Notes: generated by a model not told the origin, from the sequence alone. A DNA stretch of 64,000 nt from an uncultured Bacteroidales bacterium (GCA_900317285.1 ONGA01000005.1:1-64000); one strand, 5' to 3'; shown: positions 23,822 through 33,603, counted from the first letter of the stretch. Numbers and translations are program-made.

Positions 23822-24627
23822 ATTTTTATCTTCTCAAGATCAAGCATTGGTTTTCTCTTGTCTTCGGGTGGTAGCTGCATATAATCACCATAACGCATTT
23901 TTAGATGAGAATCACAATCATGTGGGGCAAAGAATTTATGCCCTTCAAACTCAACTTCCGATAAAGGGAAGATATTTCTCTCATTGGCCCACATACAAGA
24001 ATAATTATATGCAAAATGTGACAGAAGCCCTCTGCCCCCAATTTTTGCGCCAAAAGTATATATGTGCATCACAGACGCAAAAAAAGGATGTGCTAAGTAC
24101 GCGCATAATTTCCAAATAATACGCTTGAATAACGAAGAGTAAGCCACATCCCCATAATGATGGGTCTCACGGTAAGTTCGACGATAAAAATAATCTATAA
24201 GTTGTTTAGACTTTTTGGAGAGGACTCTGTCTGTTTTAAATATATCGACCCACAGTCCTTGTTTTTTTAGTTTTATAAAATATGGATAATAGCAATAGGA
24301 GTTACAATCACGAACACGTCCGTATCTAAAAAAAGCCCTCTTATCTGTTTTACTGTCCTGCAACACAAACTGCTCTGGTAGTTCTAGCAAAAGTGCTTCC
24401 CGTATTTTTGGATAATCCTCTGTCAACACACAAATGTCAATATCGTCATCCCATGGAATAAAACCTTTATGGCGCACAGCACCCAACAAAGTTCCATAAT
24501 CAATCCAATAATTGATACCATTATCTCTACACACCTTGTCTATTGCCACAAGAATGTCAACCATCCTAAGTTGAGCCTTGCGTAGCATTGTGCCTTCCCC
24601 ATTGTATTTTGAAAAGTCTTCTTCCAT
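23815..24627 (-). CDS. LicD-family phosphotransferase
   Basis: A 270-residue LicD protein. The nucleotidyltransferase-fold core reads YWIDYGTLLGAVRHKGFIPW followed by the metal-binding Asp cluster DDDID (D60-D64). A conserved EGHKFFAPHD segment and a RYGDYMQLPP C-terminus complete the family pattern. LicD enzymes transfer phosphocholine or similar groups from CDP/CMP donors to glycans. Inside this operon, a CMP-linked phosphonate is the likely donor. The gene is very A+T rich in places (17 G/C of 60 in 24241-24300), consistent with transfer. It starts 6 bases after the reductase gene stop. Confidence 0.85.
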   Translation of the reverse strand: MEEDFSKYNGEGTMLRKAQLRMVDILVAIDKVCRDNGINYWIDYGTLLGAVRHKGFIPWDDDIDICVLTEDYPKIREALLLELPEQFVLQDSKTDKRAFFRYGRVRDCNSYCYYPYFIKLKKQGLWVDIFKTDRVLSKKSKQLIDYFYRRTYRETHHYGDVAYSSLFKRIIWKLCAYLAHPFFASVMHIYTFGAKIGGRGLLSHFAYNYSCMWANERNIFPLSEVEFEGHKFFAPHDCDSHLKMRYGDYMQLPPEDKRKPMLDLEKIKIW

Positions 24628-24633
24628 GATGAG

Positions 24634-25737
24634 TTACTTTAAGATTCGGTCAAATATAGTATGTATCATTTCTTCATCCAGTTTCACCGGATTATTCCTC
24701 AACCGTTCAGGGTTAACAGACCGTGTCAGGATATCCAACTCTGCCTCACGGTCTTTGGTTTGCGGTTGCGACATACCCAAACTGAACATTATAGCACGGA
24801 ACATCATCAATCCTTTATAGGCGCTGTCGCATTGCATAATCTGTCCCAACCATTCGAAGATAAACTCCAGGTGGTCTTTGCCTCGTGGGTCGATACATTT
24901 CTCAGGATGCTCCATCATATACATCCATATCTCCGGCAGACAAAGCGCAACAGCATGACCGTGGGGCAATCCATACATGGAGGTCAGCTTGTAACTCATG
25001 GCATGAGGTGCCGTGGTTTGCGAGATATTGATAGCCCTTCCTCCGGAGTTAGCAGCCATCATAATGTACTGGGCATCCTCCCCACTATTATCCTCTATGT
25101 ACCCATGCCAATGGTCCATTATCATCTGCAAACCAATTTTGGCATAAAGCTGGCTTTCATCGGTGGAATTAACACTCCAGAGAGACTCAATGCACTGGCA
25201 CATGGCGTCCAGCATGGTACATTTCTTTTGGTAGAGCGGCAAAGACTTCAGTAAAGAGGGTTCCAATACAGCATAAGTGGGGATGATACTTTCATGTGTA
25301 ACACTTTGCTTCTTGCCCTCAAAGTAAATGACAGCGTAGCGAGTGCTCTCACTGCCGGTACCCGCGGTAGTAGGCACCGCAATCAAGGGTATCCCACTAT
25401 CCTTATATTCCTGCTGCAGATAGTTCTCTTGTGGATTCATCTTGCAATAGAGTTTGATGCACTTAGCCACATCTATGGTTGATCCTCCACCTACTGCCAC
25501 AATGGCATCACACTGGTTTTCATTAAACAACTTTACACCTGCACATACCTGCTCATATAATGGATTCGAGGTAAATTCATTAAAAGTAACTGTTGGCTTT
25601 AAAGTATCTTTGAGAGGCAAATACTGGAACGACGCATCGCACACAAGCATGTAACGACAAGGGCCCACCTCTCTCAACGCCTCTTCTAATCCGCCCTCGC
25701 CATTCAGTATTTTCTGTTTATGTGTTATTGCTATCAT
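24634..25737 (-). CDS. Phosphonoacetaldehyde reductase (iron-type alcohol dehydrogenase)
   Basis: A 367-residue iron-containing alcohol dehydrogenase. GGGSTIDVAK (residues 83-92) is the NAD(P) site, PTTAGTGSE follows, and LDAMCQCIESLWSVNST plus LPHGHAVAL provide metal ligands. The first His after DAxx is Gln, which I recall as usual in the phosphonoacetaldehyde reductase branch (PhpC-type). The predicted reaction is phosphonoacetaldehyde to 2-hydroxyethylphosphonate. This replaces the aminotransferase (aepZ) used in 2-aminoethylphosphonate pathways. It overlaps the decarboxylase gene by four bases. The substrate is inferred mainly from the operon. Confidence 0.82.
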   Translation of the reverse strand: MIAITHKQKILNGEGGLEEALREVGPCRYMLVCDASFQYLPLKDTLKPTVTFNEFTSNPLYEQVCAGVKLFNENQCDAIVAVGGGSTIDVAKCIKLYCKMNPQENYLQQEYKDSGIPLIAVPTTAGTGSESTRYAVIYFEGKKQSVTHESIIPTYAVLEPSLLKSLPLYQKKCTMLDAMCQCIESLWSVNSTDESQLYAKIGLQMIMDHWHGYIEDNSGEDAQYIMMAANSGGRAINISQTTAPHAMSYKLTSMYGLPHGHAVALCLPEIWMYMMEHPEKCIDPRGKDHLEFIFEWLGQIMQCDSAYKGLMMFRAIMFSLGMSQPQTKDREAELDILTRSVNPERLRNNPVKLDEEMIHTIFDRILK

Positions 25738-26870
25738 AATAAACTATTTTGATTCAAAAAACACATCAAATCCTTTTTGTTCTGAATGGGCGTGGTAGTC
25801 GGTCTGCCAAGATCTTTTCGATTGCCTTTCTTCACTTTAATCTCGAGAAAAACAAGGCCTTCAAATTCATTGACCTTAGCAAGAACACTTTCTAGTTCAG
25901 CCTTGCTATCCACGCTGAAAGAAGCCTTGTATCCGACAGCTCTTGCCACAACAGGCAAATCTATCTTCAGTCCAACGGTAGGCTGACCGCCAACAGAGTC
26001 ATGAGCACCATTGTTGAATACCACATGTACATAGTTCTTGGGGGCATTGTTGGCCACTATAGCCATACTGCCCATGTGCATAATGGCAGCGCCATCACCG
26101 TCAAAGCACCATACTCTGCGTTCTGGCTGCGCAAGAGCAATACCTAATGCAATCTGAGAAGCATGTCCCATACTACCCACTGTCAAGAAATCACGTGCAT
26201 GCCCTTGATTCAAAGCTGTACGGTACTCAAACAACTCACGGCTAATCATACCGGTTGTGCTTACAATGCAATCATTCTCACAAAGGGCTGCTGCAACTGT
26301 CTGGATTGCCTCTTCACGCGACATCGTGAGATTATTTACTTCCACATTCTGGAGGTTGTAATCCTCAAAGGTATCCTTCTCAATAACCAGTGCAAAAACC
26401 TCTTTGTTGGCAAGAGCTTTTGCTGCTTTCTCTATCTGCTTGGCAGCTTTATCCTCTTCTTTAGAGAGAACCTCATAGTTCACGCCCATCACATTTAGCA
26501 ACCCCGTGGTCACCTTACCTTGCTTGACGTGCTGAGGCTCGTCGTGAACACCTGGGCGGCCACGCCAACCTATCAACAACAGCACGGGAATGTTATACAC
26601 CTCCTTATCTGTCAATGACGCCAACGGATTAATGATATTCCCTTCGCCACTATTCTGCATATAGACACAGCCCACCTTACCGGTGGCAAGATAGTAACCA
26701 GCGGCAAGCGCTACAGCGCCGCCTTCGTTTGCTGCAATTATATTATGCCTCAAATCAAAATGGTCGGTAATATAGGCGCAGACGTTCTTCAGCAGCGAGT
26801 CGGGAACACCCGCATAGAACTCAATACCTTCTCTCTGAAGCTTTTCTATAAAAAAATGAGGTGTAATCAT
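25734..26870 (-). CDS. aepY: Phosphonopyruvate decarboxylase
   Basis: A 378-residue thiamine-diphosphate enzyme. The N-terminal Pyr domain has AGVPDSLLK and the activating Glu in AANEGGAV (E49). It continues with [11 protein letters not shown] and [14 protein letters not shown], which are typical of this family. The PP domain has [11 protein letters not shown] and [13 protein letters not shown] with the metal-binding Asp, followed by [13 protein letters not shown]. It converts phosphonopyruvate to phosphonoacetaldehyde, the step that pulls the unfavourable PEP mutase reaction forward. It overlaps both neighbours by four bases, so translation is probably coupled. Confidence 0.93.
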   Translation of the reverse strand: MITPHFFIEKLQREGIEFYAGVPDSLLKNVCAYITDHFDLRHNIIAANEGGAVALAAGYYLATGKVGCVYMQNSGEGNIINPLASLTDKEVYNIPVLLLIGWRGRPGVHDEPQHVKQGKVTTGLLNVMGVNYEVLSKEEDKAAKQIEKAAKALANKEVFALVIEKDTFEDYNLQNVEVNNLTMSREEAIQTVAAALCENDCIVSTTGMISRELFEYRTALNQGHARDFLTVGSMGHASQIALGIALAQPERRVWCFDGDGAAIMHMGSMAIVANNAPKNYVHVVFNNGAHDSVGGQPTVGLKIDLPVVARAVGYKASFSVDSKAELESVLAKVNEFEGLVFLEIKVKKGNRKDLGRPTTTPIQNKKDLMCFLNQNSLL

Positions 26871-28177
26871 TTCTTGGTTCCGGGTATGAGCGTAAGAATC
26901 TCTTTGATGGGCATGCAGTAGTCATTGCTAGCCTCCAGACTGCGCTGGTGCATCAGGATACTCTTGGCACAGTTCACCATGGCTGGATAAGCAGCGCGGA
27001 GCATATGGTTGGCATAAATAACCACATTAATTCCCCATTCTGCCAACTCGCCCTCGGTAAACTGGTTATAGGTAGTGGGTACAGCCACGATGGGTGTTTC
27101 CACATCTTTTTCACGGAAACGTTGGCAGAACTCCTTGATATCCATGCCATCTTTATTCTTGCTGTGTATCATTATACCGTCGGCACCCGCAGTCACATAG
27201 GCAAACGCACGCACCAAAGCATCCTCGACAGGCTTGCCAGCAATAAGACTCTCAATGCGGGCAATAACCATAAAGTCATCTGTAATTTGTGCATTCTTTC
27301 CAGCCTTAATCTTGGCGCAAAACCCTTCAATAGTGTCCTGTGTCTGCACGGCATCGGTACCAAACAACGAGTTCTGCTTCAAACCTACCTTATCCTCAAT
27401 GATAACAGCCGAGATTCCCAAACGTTCCAGTGTGCGCACAGTAAAGACAAAATGCTCTACCTTGCCACCTGTGTCTCCATCAAAAATAACGGGTTTGGTA
27501 GTAACCTCCAAAGCATCATTAAGGTCATGCAGACGGGTAGTGATGTCTACAGCCTCGATATCGGGCTTGCCTTTGCTGGTACTATCGGTGAGAGAAGAGG
27601 CCCACATACCATCAAACTCCTCTTTCTTGCCATTAACTTCAACACTTGTATTTTCAATAATAAGACCCGTCAAGCCGCTGTGGCTTTCCAAAACGCGGAC
27701 TATCTTCTTGGCTCCAATTAGGCGGCGGAGTCGTTTCATTCGAATTTCTGGAGTGGTACCAATCTCCTTCAATCGCTGATTCATGGCGGTGCTACTGATA
27801 CCCTGTGTATATGGGATATCTATCACCTTACCGCCCCATTCAGCCATAGCATCGATAATACGCTGACGCGTTTTCTGCTGCACTCCCTCTTTCCAATCAT
27901 CACCATGTACTACATAGTCAGGCTTTAACTCTCGAAGGTTTGGCACATAGTCCAATGTCGTTTGTGGAACCACACGGTCCACCCCCTTAATATTGCCTAC
28001 AATTTCCGCACGCTGCTCGTAAGTGAGGTAAGGCAAACGTTTATAGCTAGCAATAGCCGCATCTGTTAGCAGTCCCACCGTGACACTGCCAAGTTTGACA
28101 GCCTCATGTATGATATTCAGATGACCCGGATGAATCATATCGGCACTCATGCCGACATATACAGTTTTCTTATCCAT
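26867..28177 (-). CDS. aepX: PEP mutase with N-terminal HxGH nucleotidyltransferase domain
   Basis: A 436-residue two-domain protein. Residues 1-130 form a cytidylyltransferase-like Rossmann domain with HPGH (H16-H19) and [10 protein letters not shown] at its end. Residues from about 150 form the PEP mutase barrel with [11 protein letters not shown] (near 265), the EDKxGxKxNS signature of carbon-phosphorus bond formation, and DGIMIHSK. The mutase turns PEP into phosphonopyruvate. The fused domain suggests CMP activation of a pathway product by the same polypeptide. It overlaps the decarboxylase gene by four bases and starts 9 bases after the IspD-like gene stop. Confidence 0.93.
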   Translation of the reverse strand: MDKKTVYVGMSADMIHPGHLNIIHEAVKLGSVTVGLLTDAAIASYKRLPYLTYEQRAEIVGNIKGVDRVVPQTTLDYVPNLRELKPDYVVHGDDWKEGVQQKTRQRIIDAMAEWGGKVIDIPYTQGISSTAMNQRLKEIGTTPEIRMKRLRRLIGAKKIVRVLESHSGLTGLIIENTSVEVNGKKEEFDGMWASSLTDSTSKGKPDIEAVDITTRLHDLNDALEVTTKPVIFDGDTGGKVEHFVFTVRTLERLGISAVIIEDKVGLKQNSLFGTDAVQTQDTIEGFCAKIKAGKNAQITDDFMVIARIESLIAGKPVEDALVRAFAYVTAGADGIMIHSKNKDGMDIKEFCQRFREKDVETPIVAVPTTYNQFTEGELAEWGINVVIYANHMLRAAYPAMVNCAKSILMHQRSLEASNDYCMPIKEILTLIPGTKK

Positions 28178-28186
28178 ATTATTGTT

Positions 28187-28909
28187 TTATAACTTTTTCA
28201 CTATCCATTGTTCTAGCGTAGCAATGTCCTGCGGGGTGGTAATCTTTATGTTGCGATTACTGCCTTCTATCACCGTTATCTTAGTACCGGGCATGTATTT
28301 GCGTACCACACCACAGTCATCGGAAGCTTGGAACTGTGGGTCCTGCAAGGCACGCTGATAGGCGTCGCGGATGAGCGGAAGACGGAATGCCTGCGGTGTC
28401 TGTGCACGCCACATCAGACGTCGTTCAGGGATACGGGCCACAAAACGCCCAACCTCATCAACGTCGAAATCCGGATGCACTTCCCACACAGTATCCGTGC
28501 TAGGTACAGCCACACCGACAGCCTCATGACGGACAAGAGCAGCTGTCACACAGCCGACAATCTCTGCCGTCACAAGAGGACGAGCCGCATCATGAAACAA
28601 CAAATTAGTATCGTCAGACTCATCAATAAAGGTCATGATGGCGTTAAGTGAGGACATATAGCGTTCGCTCCCACCATCAATCACTTTAGTCAGCTTGTCC
28701 CAACGATTATGATTAATGATTGTCTGCAGTTCTTGCCGCCAACCAGGGTGTACCACTATTGCCACCTCATCGATGGCTGGATGATTATTAAAAGTCTCTA
28801 CAGAATACTCAATCACAGCACGTCCAGCTAGAGGCAAGAATTGCTTAGGTACCGTCGCACCCATACGACTTCCTACACCACCAGCCAGTATTACCGCAAT
28901 ATTTCTCAT
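28187..28909 (-). CDS. IspD-like cytidylyltransferase
   Basis: A 240-residue IspD/TarI-type enzyme with the N-terminal nucleotide loop AGGVGSRMGATVPKQF, the FHDAARPLVT motif, a DTVWEV segment and KITTPQDIATLE at the C-terminus. IspD makes CDP-methylerythritol for isoprenoids, and TarI-like relatives make CDP-alditols. Its place in a phosphonate/LicD operon makes a dedicated role in making a CMP/CDP donor plausible, but the fused domain of the PEP mutase could do that instead. A housekeeping IspD function cannot be excluded. It overlaps the membrane protein gene upstream by four bases. Confidence 0.8.
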   Translation of the reverse strand: MRNIAVILAGGVGSRMGATVPKQFLPLAGRAVIEYSVETFNNHPAIDEVAIVVHPGWRQELQTIINHNRWDKLTKVIDGGSERYMSSLNAIMTFIDESDDTNLLFHDAARPLVTAEIVGCVTAALVRHEAVGVAVPSTDTVWEVHPDFDVDEVGRFVARIPERRLMWRAQTPQAFRLPLIRDAYQRALQDPQFQASDDCGVVRKYMPGTKITVIEGSNRNIKITTPQDIATLEQWIVKKL

Positions 28910-29391
28910 TTCCTGCTTTTATAAATCATTGCGAACAATCCGCCCCAAAGAAGCACGGCGCACAATTGAATCCACCACTCGGTGCCTACCAAGGCAACCG
29001 GAGCAAGGACAAAAGCCTTAAGAAGGTAATATACCACTTTGCCTGCAAAAATAGCTGCAAAGACAGATAATACCGCATTCCACCTGTTGATTAACACATG
29101 AAAGAGTCCTGCCACCACAGCCAGTTCCGCCATCATGCAGACCACTTTCCCTCCTGCAGGCATACCCGTAAGCAGCGAAGAAAGTAGCGGCATAAGAATG
29201 GCCAAAAGCAGAGCGTTGCGCCAGTCACGGCCAAGAGCCATTCCCACCAGCAGCAACGCCAACATAGGATTGAGCATATATAAAGGCAAGGCGAAGAGGT
29301 GCGAGACTGCAGGAATCAGACATGCTACAGTCACCAGAGTCATATCGACCGCCACCAGCCACGCGAGGGATTTGGTTTGAACTTGCATCAT
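28906..29391 (-). CDS. Small membrane protein, ECF S-component-like
   Basis: A 161-residue protein with five or six membrane helices and few charged residues. The overall plan (short helices, PLLSSLLTGMPAGGK loop, small size) recalls S-components of ECF vitamin transporters, but I see no diagnostic motif. It is the first gene of the minus-strand run and overlaps the IspD-like gene by ATGA, so it is co-transcribed with the phosphonate genes. Whether it takes part in phosphonate or glycan chemistry is unknown. Confidence 0.55.
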   Translation of the reverse strand: MMQVQTKSLAWLVAVDMTLVTVACLIPAVSHLFALPLYMLNPMLALLLVGMALGRDWRNALLLAILMPLLSSLLTGMPAGGKVVCMMAELAVVAGLFHVLINRWNAVLSVFAAIFAGKVVYYLLKAFVLAPVALVGTEWWIQLCAVLLWGGLFAMIYKSRK

Positions 29392-29523
29392 GGTTTCTTT
29401 TTTATATTTAAATTTGGTAACTCAAAAACAAATAAAATATTGTATCAATTTATAAAAAAATTCGCACCCATCATAATATTTAAAGAAATTTTGCGTAATT
29501 ATAGCATATAAAACATCAACAAC

Positions 29524-30570
29524 ATGAGACACACCACCATCATCCTCATTGCGACGCTTGTGCTGAATTCGTTCAACGCCGCAGCGCAAAACCAGATAGA
29601 CAAACAGGGGCGCCGTCAAGGGCATTGGGTCCGCACAGACAAAGACGGCAGCAAAATATTTGAGGGCGACTTCGTCGACGGTCTTGAAACGGGCGTTTTC
29701 ACCTATTACTACGGTAACGGCACCGTGCGCATGCGCAACACCTACACTATTCCAGGTAAACGTTGTACACATGAGGCGTACGACGAGGAGGGGCATCTAC
29801 TCGCACGCGGCGAATACAGCCAGCGCAATCGCGACGGAAAGTGGAGTTTCTATGCCGTAGACGGACATCTGCTGAAGGAGACAACGTACAACATGGGTAT
29901 CAAGGACGGACCTCAGGTGGTTTTCGAACGCAACGGAGACACCGCCGAAGTAGCGAATTTCAGCAACAACCGTCACCACGGGCGTTGGTGGAAGCGCATC
30001 GGTGACAATGGATATATCACGGGCAACTACGTAAACGGCGCCATGGAGGGTCGCTTGGTGGAATACAACGAAAACGGCCAAATCTCCCGCGAAGGTTTCT
30101 ATGAAGGCGGCCTAAAACACGGTTCCTACCGTTACTTCGAGAACGGTCGTTTAACCATTGACGAGCGCTGGAACCACGGCAGCATGAATGAGCGCCTCAT
30201 TCTCCTCATGACCCCCGAAGAAAAGTTCGTCTCCGTCTTCGACATCGAATGCATGGCTGCACAGGGGAAAAACAAGGTGGTTGTATTTCTGAAGGACGGT
30301 AGCCGACTGACAGGCCACGAAAGTGCCGACATTGTCTACAACCGCGTGGGCAATGAAATCCTCGTCAGCGCCAACCGCAAAAGCCGCGTTATGGTGGCTC
30401 GCGACTGCGTACAAGGCATTGGAAAAGACAATGATGGACGCGAAATCCTCATCATGGAGCCACAGCCCAAATTCACCGTTTTCCCCGATGAGGACGGCAA
30501 AAAAATGGCAAATATGCGTCGCTATGACGAACACTCTCCATTGGAAGATATGCTCAGGGAGCGACAATAA
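29524..30570 (+). CDS. Secreted MORN-like repeat protein (YwqK family)
   Basis: A 348-residue protein with a signal peptide (ending NAAAQ). From about residue 25 to 230 it has repeated beta-hairpin units such as GRRQGHWV, GLETGVFTYYYGNG, NRDGKWSFYAVDG, HHGRWWK and GGLKHGSYRYFENG, which are MORN_2/YwqK-type repeats. The C-terminal 110 residues lack the repeat and are unrecognised. Such proteins are often annotated as antitoxins, but here the signal peptide and length argue for an envelope role. No partner toxin is adjacent. It is divergent from the phosphonate operon. Confidence 0.75.
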   Translation: MRHTTIILIATLVLNSFNAAAQNQIDKQGRRQGHWVRTDKDGSKIFEGDFVDGLETGVFTYYYGNGTVRMRNTYTIPGKRCTHEAYDEEGHLLARGEYSQRNRDGKWSFYAVDGHLLKETTYNMGIKDGPQVVFERNGDTAEVANFSNNRHHGRWWKRIGDNGYITGNYVNGAMEGRLVEYNENGQISREGFYEGGLKHGSYRYFENGRLTIDERWNHGSMNERLILLMTPEEKFVSVFDIECMAAQGKNKVVVFLKDGSRLTGHESADIVYNRVGNEILVSANRKSRVMVARDCVQGIGKDNDGREILIMEPQPKFTVFPDEDGKKMANMRRYDEHSPLEDMLRERQ

Positions 30571-30707
30571 AAAAAAGAAACAGGCTGCTCTTCAGCAACC
30601 CGTTTCCTCCATTAAACACTATTACAAAATCCAAAATTCAGAAGGTATCATCAAAAACCTTTCTTATTAATTATCAGTAACATTACCGACTTTTTCTCTC
30701 TTGAAAA
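30571..30707 (-). ncRNA. Possible minus-strand small RNA
   Basis: On the minus strand, TATTTTTG (30714-30721) is preceded after 19 bases by TTTC, one mismatch from the Bacteroidetes promoter consensus. A hairpin at 30577-30606 is fully paired only as minus-strand RNA, where two G-U pairs replace A-C mismatches, and is followed by eight U. No open frame of note lies between. The neighbours (MORN-like and mtaB) are both on the plus strand, so promoter and terminator together suggest a short transcript of about 135 nt. No homology is known. Confidence 0.35.
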
Positions 30708-30785
30708 CAGGTGCAAAAATACAAAGATTTTTTAATACCAGAAAGAGTTTTTTGATTTTTAACTAAATTTTAACATTTAAGGTAG

Positions 30786-31997
30786 GTGAAAATAGCCGCA
30801 TATACTCTTGGCTGCAAGTTGAATTACGCTGAAACTTCCGACACACTTCGTAGACTCTCTGAAGAAGGCCACTCAATTGTGGACTTTCACGAAGAGGCGG
30901 ATGTCTATATCGTCAACACCTGCACCGTCACTGCCGTTGCCGAGAAGAAATGCCGCAATGTCATTCGTCAGGCCCACCGTCAAAACCCGGAAGCGCAAAT
31001 AGTGGTAATGGGTTGCTTTGCCGAAGCTGACGCGGAAGCAGTAAAACGAATCCCAGGTGTCACTCAGGTGCTGGGAAACAGCACGAAGCGATTGCTTTCA
31101 TACTCAAGTGTAAATGGGGGAACCTCTTCAACAGACCGTACTCGAACCTTTTTCAAGATTCAGGATGGCTGCGATTACTTCTGCACATACTGTGCAATTC
31201 CCTACGCCCGAGGGCGCTCGCGATCGGCAAGCATTGAGGAAACCCTCTACGCCGCTCGCCGTATTGCTGCATCAGGTGCCAAGGAGGTTGTGTTGACGGG
31301 GGTAAACACAGGAACTTTTGGCCAACAACATGGCGAAAGTTTCCTCGACCTGCTGCGGGGACTCGACACCATCGATGGCATCCTGCGCTACCGCATCTCA
31401 AGTATAGAGCCTAACTTATTGACAGACGAGATTATAGACTTCACCGCCCACTCTCGTGCCTTTCTCCCCCACTTCCATATACCCCTACAAGCGGGTTCCG
31501 ACCATGTGCTGAGCCTTATGCACCGCCGCTACGACACAGCCCTTTACCGCACTAAACTGGAACGCATCACACAAGTGATGCCCGACGCCTGCATCGCAGC
31601 CGACGTCATGGCCGGTTTCAATGGTGAAACCGAGGAGGAATTCGCCAAGGTGCTCGCCTTCATTGATTCGCTCCCCATCTCCTACCTCCATGTCTTCACC
31701 TACAGCGACCGCCCTGGCACAGCCGCATTGAAACTCGGCGAGAAAATACCCATTCCCATCCGCCATGAGCACACTGCCCGTCTCCTCGAACTCAGTGAGA
31801 AAAAACACAACGTTTTCATCGCCTCTCAACTCGGTAAATGTCGCCCCGTTCTCTGGGAACACACAAACCACAATGGCATGATGCAAGGCTGGACCGACAA
31901 TTATATCCGCCTCACACGCCCTTACGACCCCACTCTCGTAAACTCCATCACCGAAGAGGTCGTTTCCACAAACAATATCGTCCGCGACACCGAATAA
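30786..31997 (+). CDS. mtaB: tRNA t6A37 methylthiotransferase MtaB
   Basis: A 403-residue methylthiotransferase. The N-terminal UPF0004 domain has TLGCKLNYAET, NTCTVT and MGCFAEAD cysteines that bind the auxiliary cluster. The radical SAM motif is GCDYFCTYCAIPYARGRSRS near residues 127-146. HIPLQAGSD and DVMAGFNGETEEEF match the MiaB/MtaB family, and GCKLN at the start points to MtaB. It adds a methylthio group to t6A at tRNA position 37. A short C-terminal TRAM-like segment follows. The start is a GTG at 30786; no ATG is better placed. The TsaE gene of the t6A pathway is at 53834-54268. Confidence 0.9.
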   Translation: MKIAAYTLGCKLNYAETSDTLRRLSEEGHSIVDFHEEADVYIVNTCTVTAVAEKKCRNVIRQAHRQNPEAQIVVMGCFAEADAEAVKRIPGVTQVLGNSTKRLLSYSSVNGGTSSTDRTRTFFKIQDGCDYFCTYCAIPYARGRSRSASIEETLYAARRIAASGAKEVVLTGVNTGTFGQQHGESFLDLLRGLDTIDGILRYRISSIEPNLLTDEIIDFTAHSRAFLPHFHIPLQAGSDHVLSLMHRRYDTALYRTKLERITQVMPDACIAADVMAGFNGETEEEFAKVLAFIDSLPISYLHVFTYSDRPGTAALKLGEKIPIPIRHEHTARLLELSEKKHNVFIASQLGKCRPVLWEHTNHNGMMQGWTDNYIRLTRPYDPTLVNSITEEVVSTNNIVRDTE

Positions 31998-32010
31998 TTC
32001 TTTATAACAA

Positions 32011-32040
32011 TATGGGGCCGCGCGAAAGCGCGACCCCATA
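32011..32040. terminator. Hairpin between convergent mtaB and proS
   Basis: TATGGGG pairs with CCCCATA, and CGCGC with GCGCG around a GAAA loop, leaving one mismatch. There is no strong U tract on either side, so it may act as a bidirectional, less classical terminator. Confidence 0.6.
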
Positions 32041-32074
32041 GACATCAATTTATCAACTACTTTATAATCTATTT

Positions 32075-33547
32075 CTAGTAGCTGCGTGCAAACACCACAC
32101 GGCGGTGCGAGGGCTTGCCACTATAGATGCACTTGCCTTCCTCTTCGGGGGCATCGTAGGGGATGCAGCGGATGGTAGCCTTGGTTTCCTCCTTGATGCG
32201 CTCCTCGGTCTCGGGGGTGCCGTCCCAATGGCAGAGCAGGAAACCGTTCTTCTCAATTTCGACCTTGAAATCGTCCCAGGTGTCGACCTTGCGGGTCATC
32301 GAGGCACGGAAGTCTGCAGCCTTTTTAAAGAGGTTCTGCTGAATCTGCTCCATAAGTTCATAGACGTGGTCAGCAATGCCTTCGATAGGCATGGTAACTT
32401 TCTCCAGCGTGTCGCGACGGCAGACCTCACAGGTACCGTTTTCGAGGTCGCGAGGACCGATAGCGAGACGCACGGGAACACCCTTGAACTCATATTCAGT
32501 GAATTTCCAACCCGGTTTGTATTCCGGACGGTTGTCATACTTGACGGTGAGTCCTTTGGCTTCGAGAGCCTTGACAATGGGGGCGATATGCTCGTCAAGC
32601 TGGCGCTGCTGCTCATCGCTCTTGCAGATGGGCACTATTGCCACATGGATGGGAGCCAGACGCGGCGGCAGCACAAGACCGTTGTCATCGGAGTGGGTCA
32701 TGATGAGGGCACCCATCAGACGGGTACTGACACCCCACGAAGTAGCCCAGACATACTCCAACTGGTTCTGTTTGTTGAGGAACTGCACCTCAAAGGCCTT
32801 GGCAAAGTTCTGACCCAGGAAATGCGAGGTACCGGCCTGCAACGCCTTGCCATCCTGCATCATAGCCTCGATGCAGAGGGTATCAAGAGCACCGGCGAAG
32901 CGCTCATTGGGGCTCTTATGGCCCTTGATAACGGGCACAGCCATGTAGTTCTCCACAAAATCTCCATAGACATCAAGCATCTTGCGAGCCTCGGCCTCTG
33001 CCTCTTCGCGGGTAGCATGAGCGGTATGGCCCTCCTGCCACAGGAACTCGGCTGTGCGGAGGAACATACGGGTACGCATCTCCCAGCGCACCACATTGGC
33101 CCACTGGTTGCAGAGGATGGGGAGGTCGCGGTACGACTTGATCCAGTTCTTATAAGTACTCCAGATAATGGTCTCGGAGGTAGGACGCACGATAAGCTCT
33201 TCCTCAAGTTTGGCGGCGGGGTCAACCACAACACCGTTTCCGTTGGGGTCGTTCATCAGGCGGTGGTGAGTCACCACGGCGCACTCCTTGGCGAAGCCTT
33301 CCACATGCTCGGCCTCACGGCTGAGGAAGCTTTTGGGTATGAAGAGAGGGAAGTAAGCGTTCACATGTCCCGTCTGCTTGAACATCATGTCCAGCTGATG
33401 CTGCATTTTCTCCCAGATGGCATAGCCATAGGGTTTTATAACCATACATCCGCGAACAGCGGACTGTTCGGCGAGGTCGGCGCGAACGACGAGCTCGTTG
33501 TACCATTCGGAGTAGTTCTCGGTGCGTTTTACAAAGTCTTTTGCCAT
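32075..33547 (-). CDS. proS: Prolyl-tRNA synthetase
   Basis: A 490-residue class II synthetase of the short (ProS type 3, eukaryote/archaeon-like) kind. Visible are motif 2-like [42 protein letters not shown] and motif 3 region [13 protein letters not shown]. The zinc-associated C-terminal domain, with a CEVCRR cysteine pair in the anticodon region, ends in ARSY, the Tyr C-terminus typical of this type. It charges tRNA-Pro. It has its own promoter-like site at 33604-33634 and converges with mtaB. Confidence 0.94.
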   Translation of the reverse strand: MAKDFVKRTENYSEWYNELVVRADLAEQSAVRGCMVIKPYGYAIWEKMQHQLDMMFKQTGHVNAYFPLFIPKSFLSREAEHVEGFAKECAVVTHHRLMNDPNGNGVVVDPAAKLEEELIVRPTSETIIWSTYKNWIKSYRDLPILCNQWANVVRWEMRTRMFLRTAEFLWQEGHTAHATREEAEAEARKMLDVYGDFVENYMAVPVIKGHKSPNERFAGALDTLCIEAMMQDGKALQAGTSHFLGQNFAKAFEVQFLNKQNQLEYVWATSWGVSTRLMGALIMTHSDDNGLVLPPRLAPIHVAIVPICKSDEQQRQLDEHIAPIVKALEAKGLTVKYDNRPEYKPGWKFTEYEFKGVPVRLAIGPRDLENGTCEVCRRDTLEKVTMPIEGIADHVYELMEQIQQNLFKKAADFRASMTRKVDTWDDFKVEIEKNGFLLCHWDGTPETEERIKEETKATIRCIPYDAPEEEGKCIYSGKPSHRRVVFARSY

Positions 33548-33603
33548 TTTTTATACAATGTATACAATAAATTATGCCGTTTTTCGTTTCACAAAACGAA
33601 ATG

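Noticed and set aside
29524..30570. Antitoxin of a toxin-antitoxin pair (usual YwqK annotation)
   Set aside because: The protein is secreted, carries many MORN-like repeats and an extra C-terminal region, and no toxin gene is adjacent.
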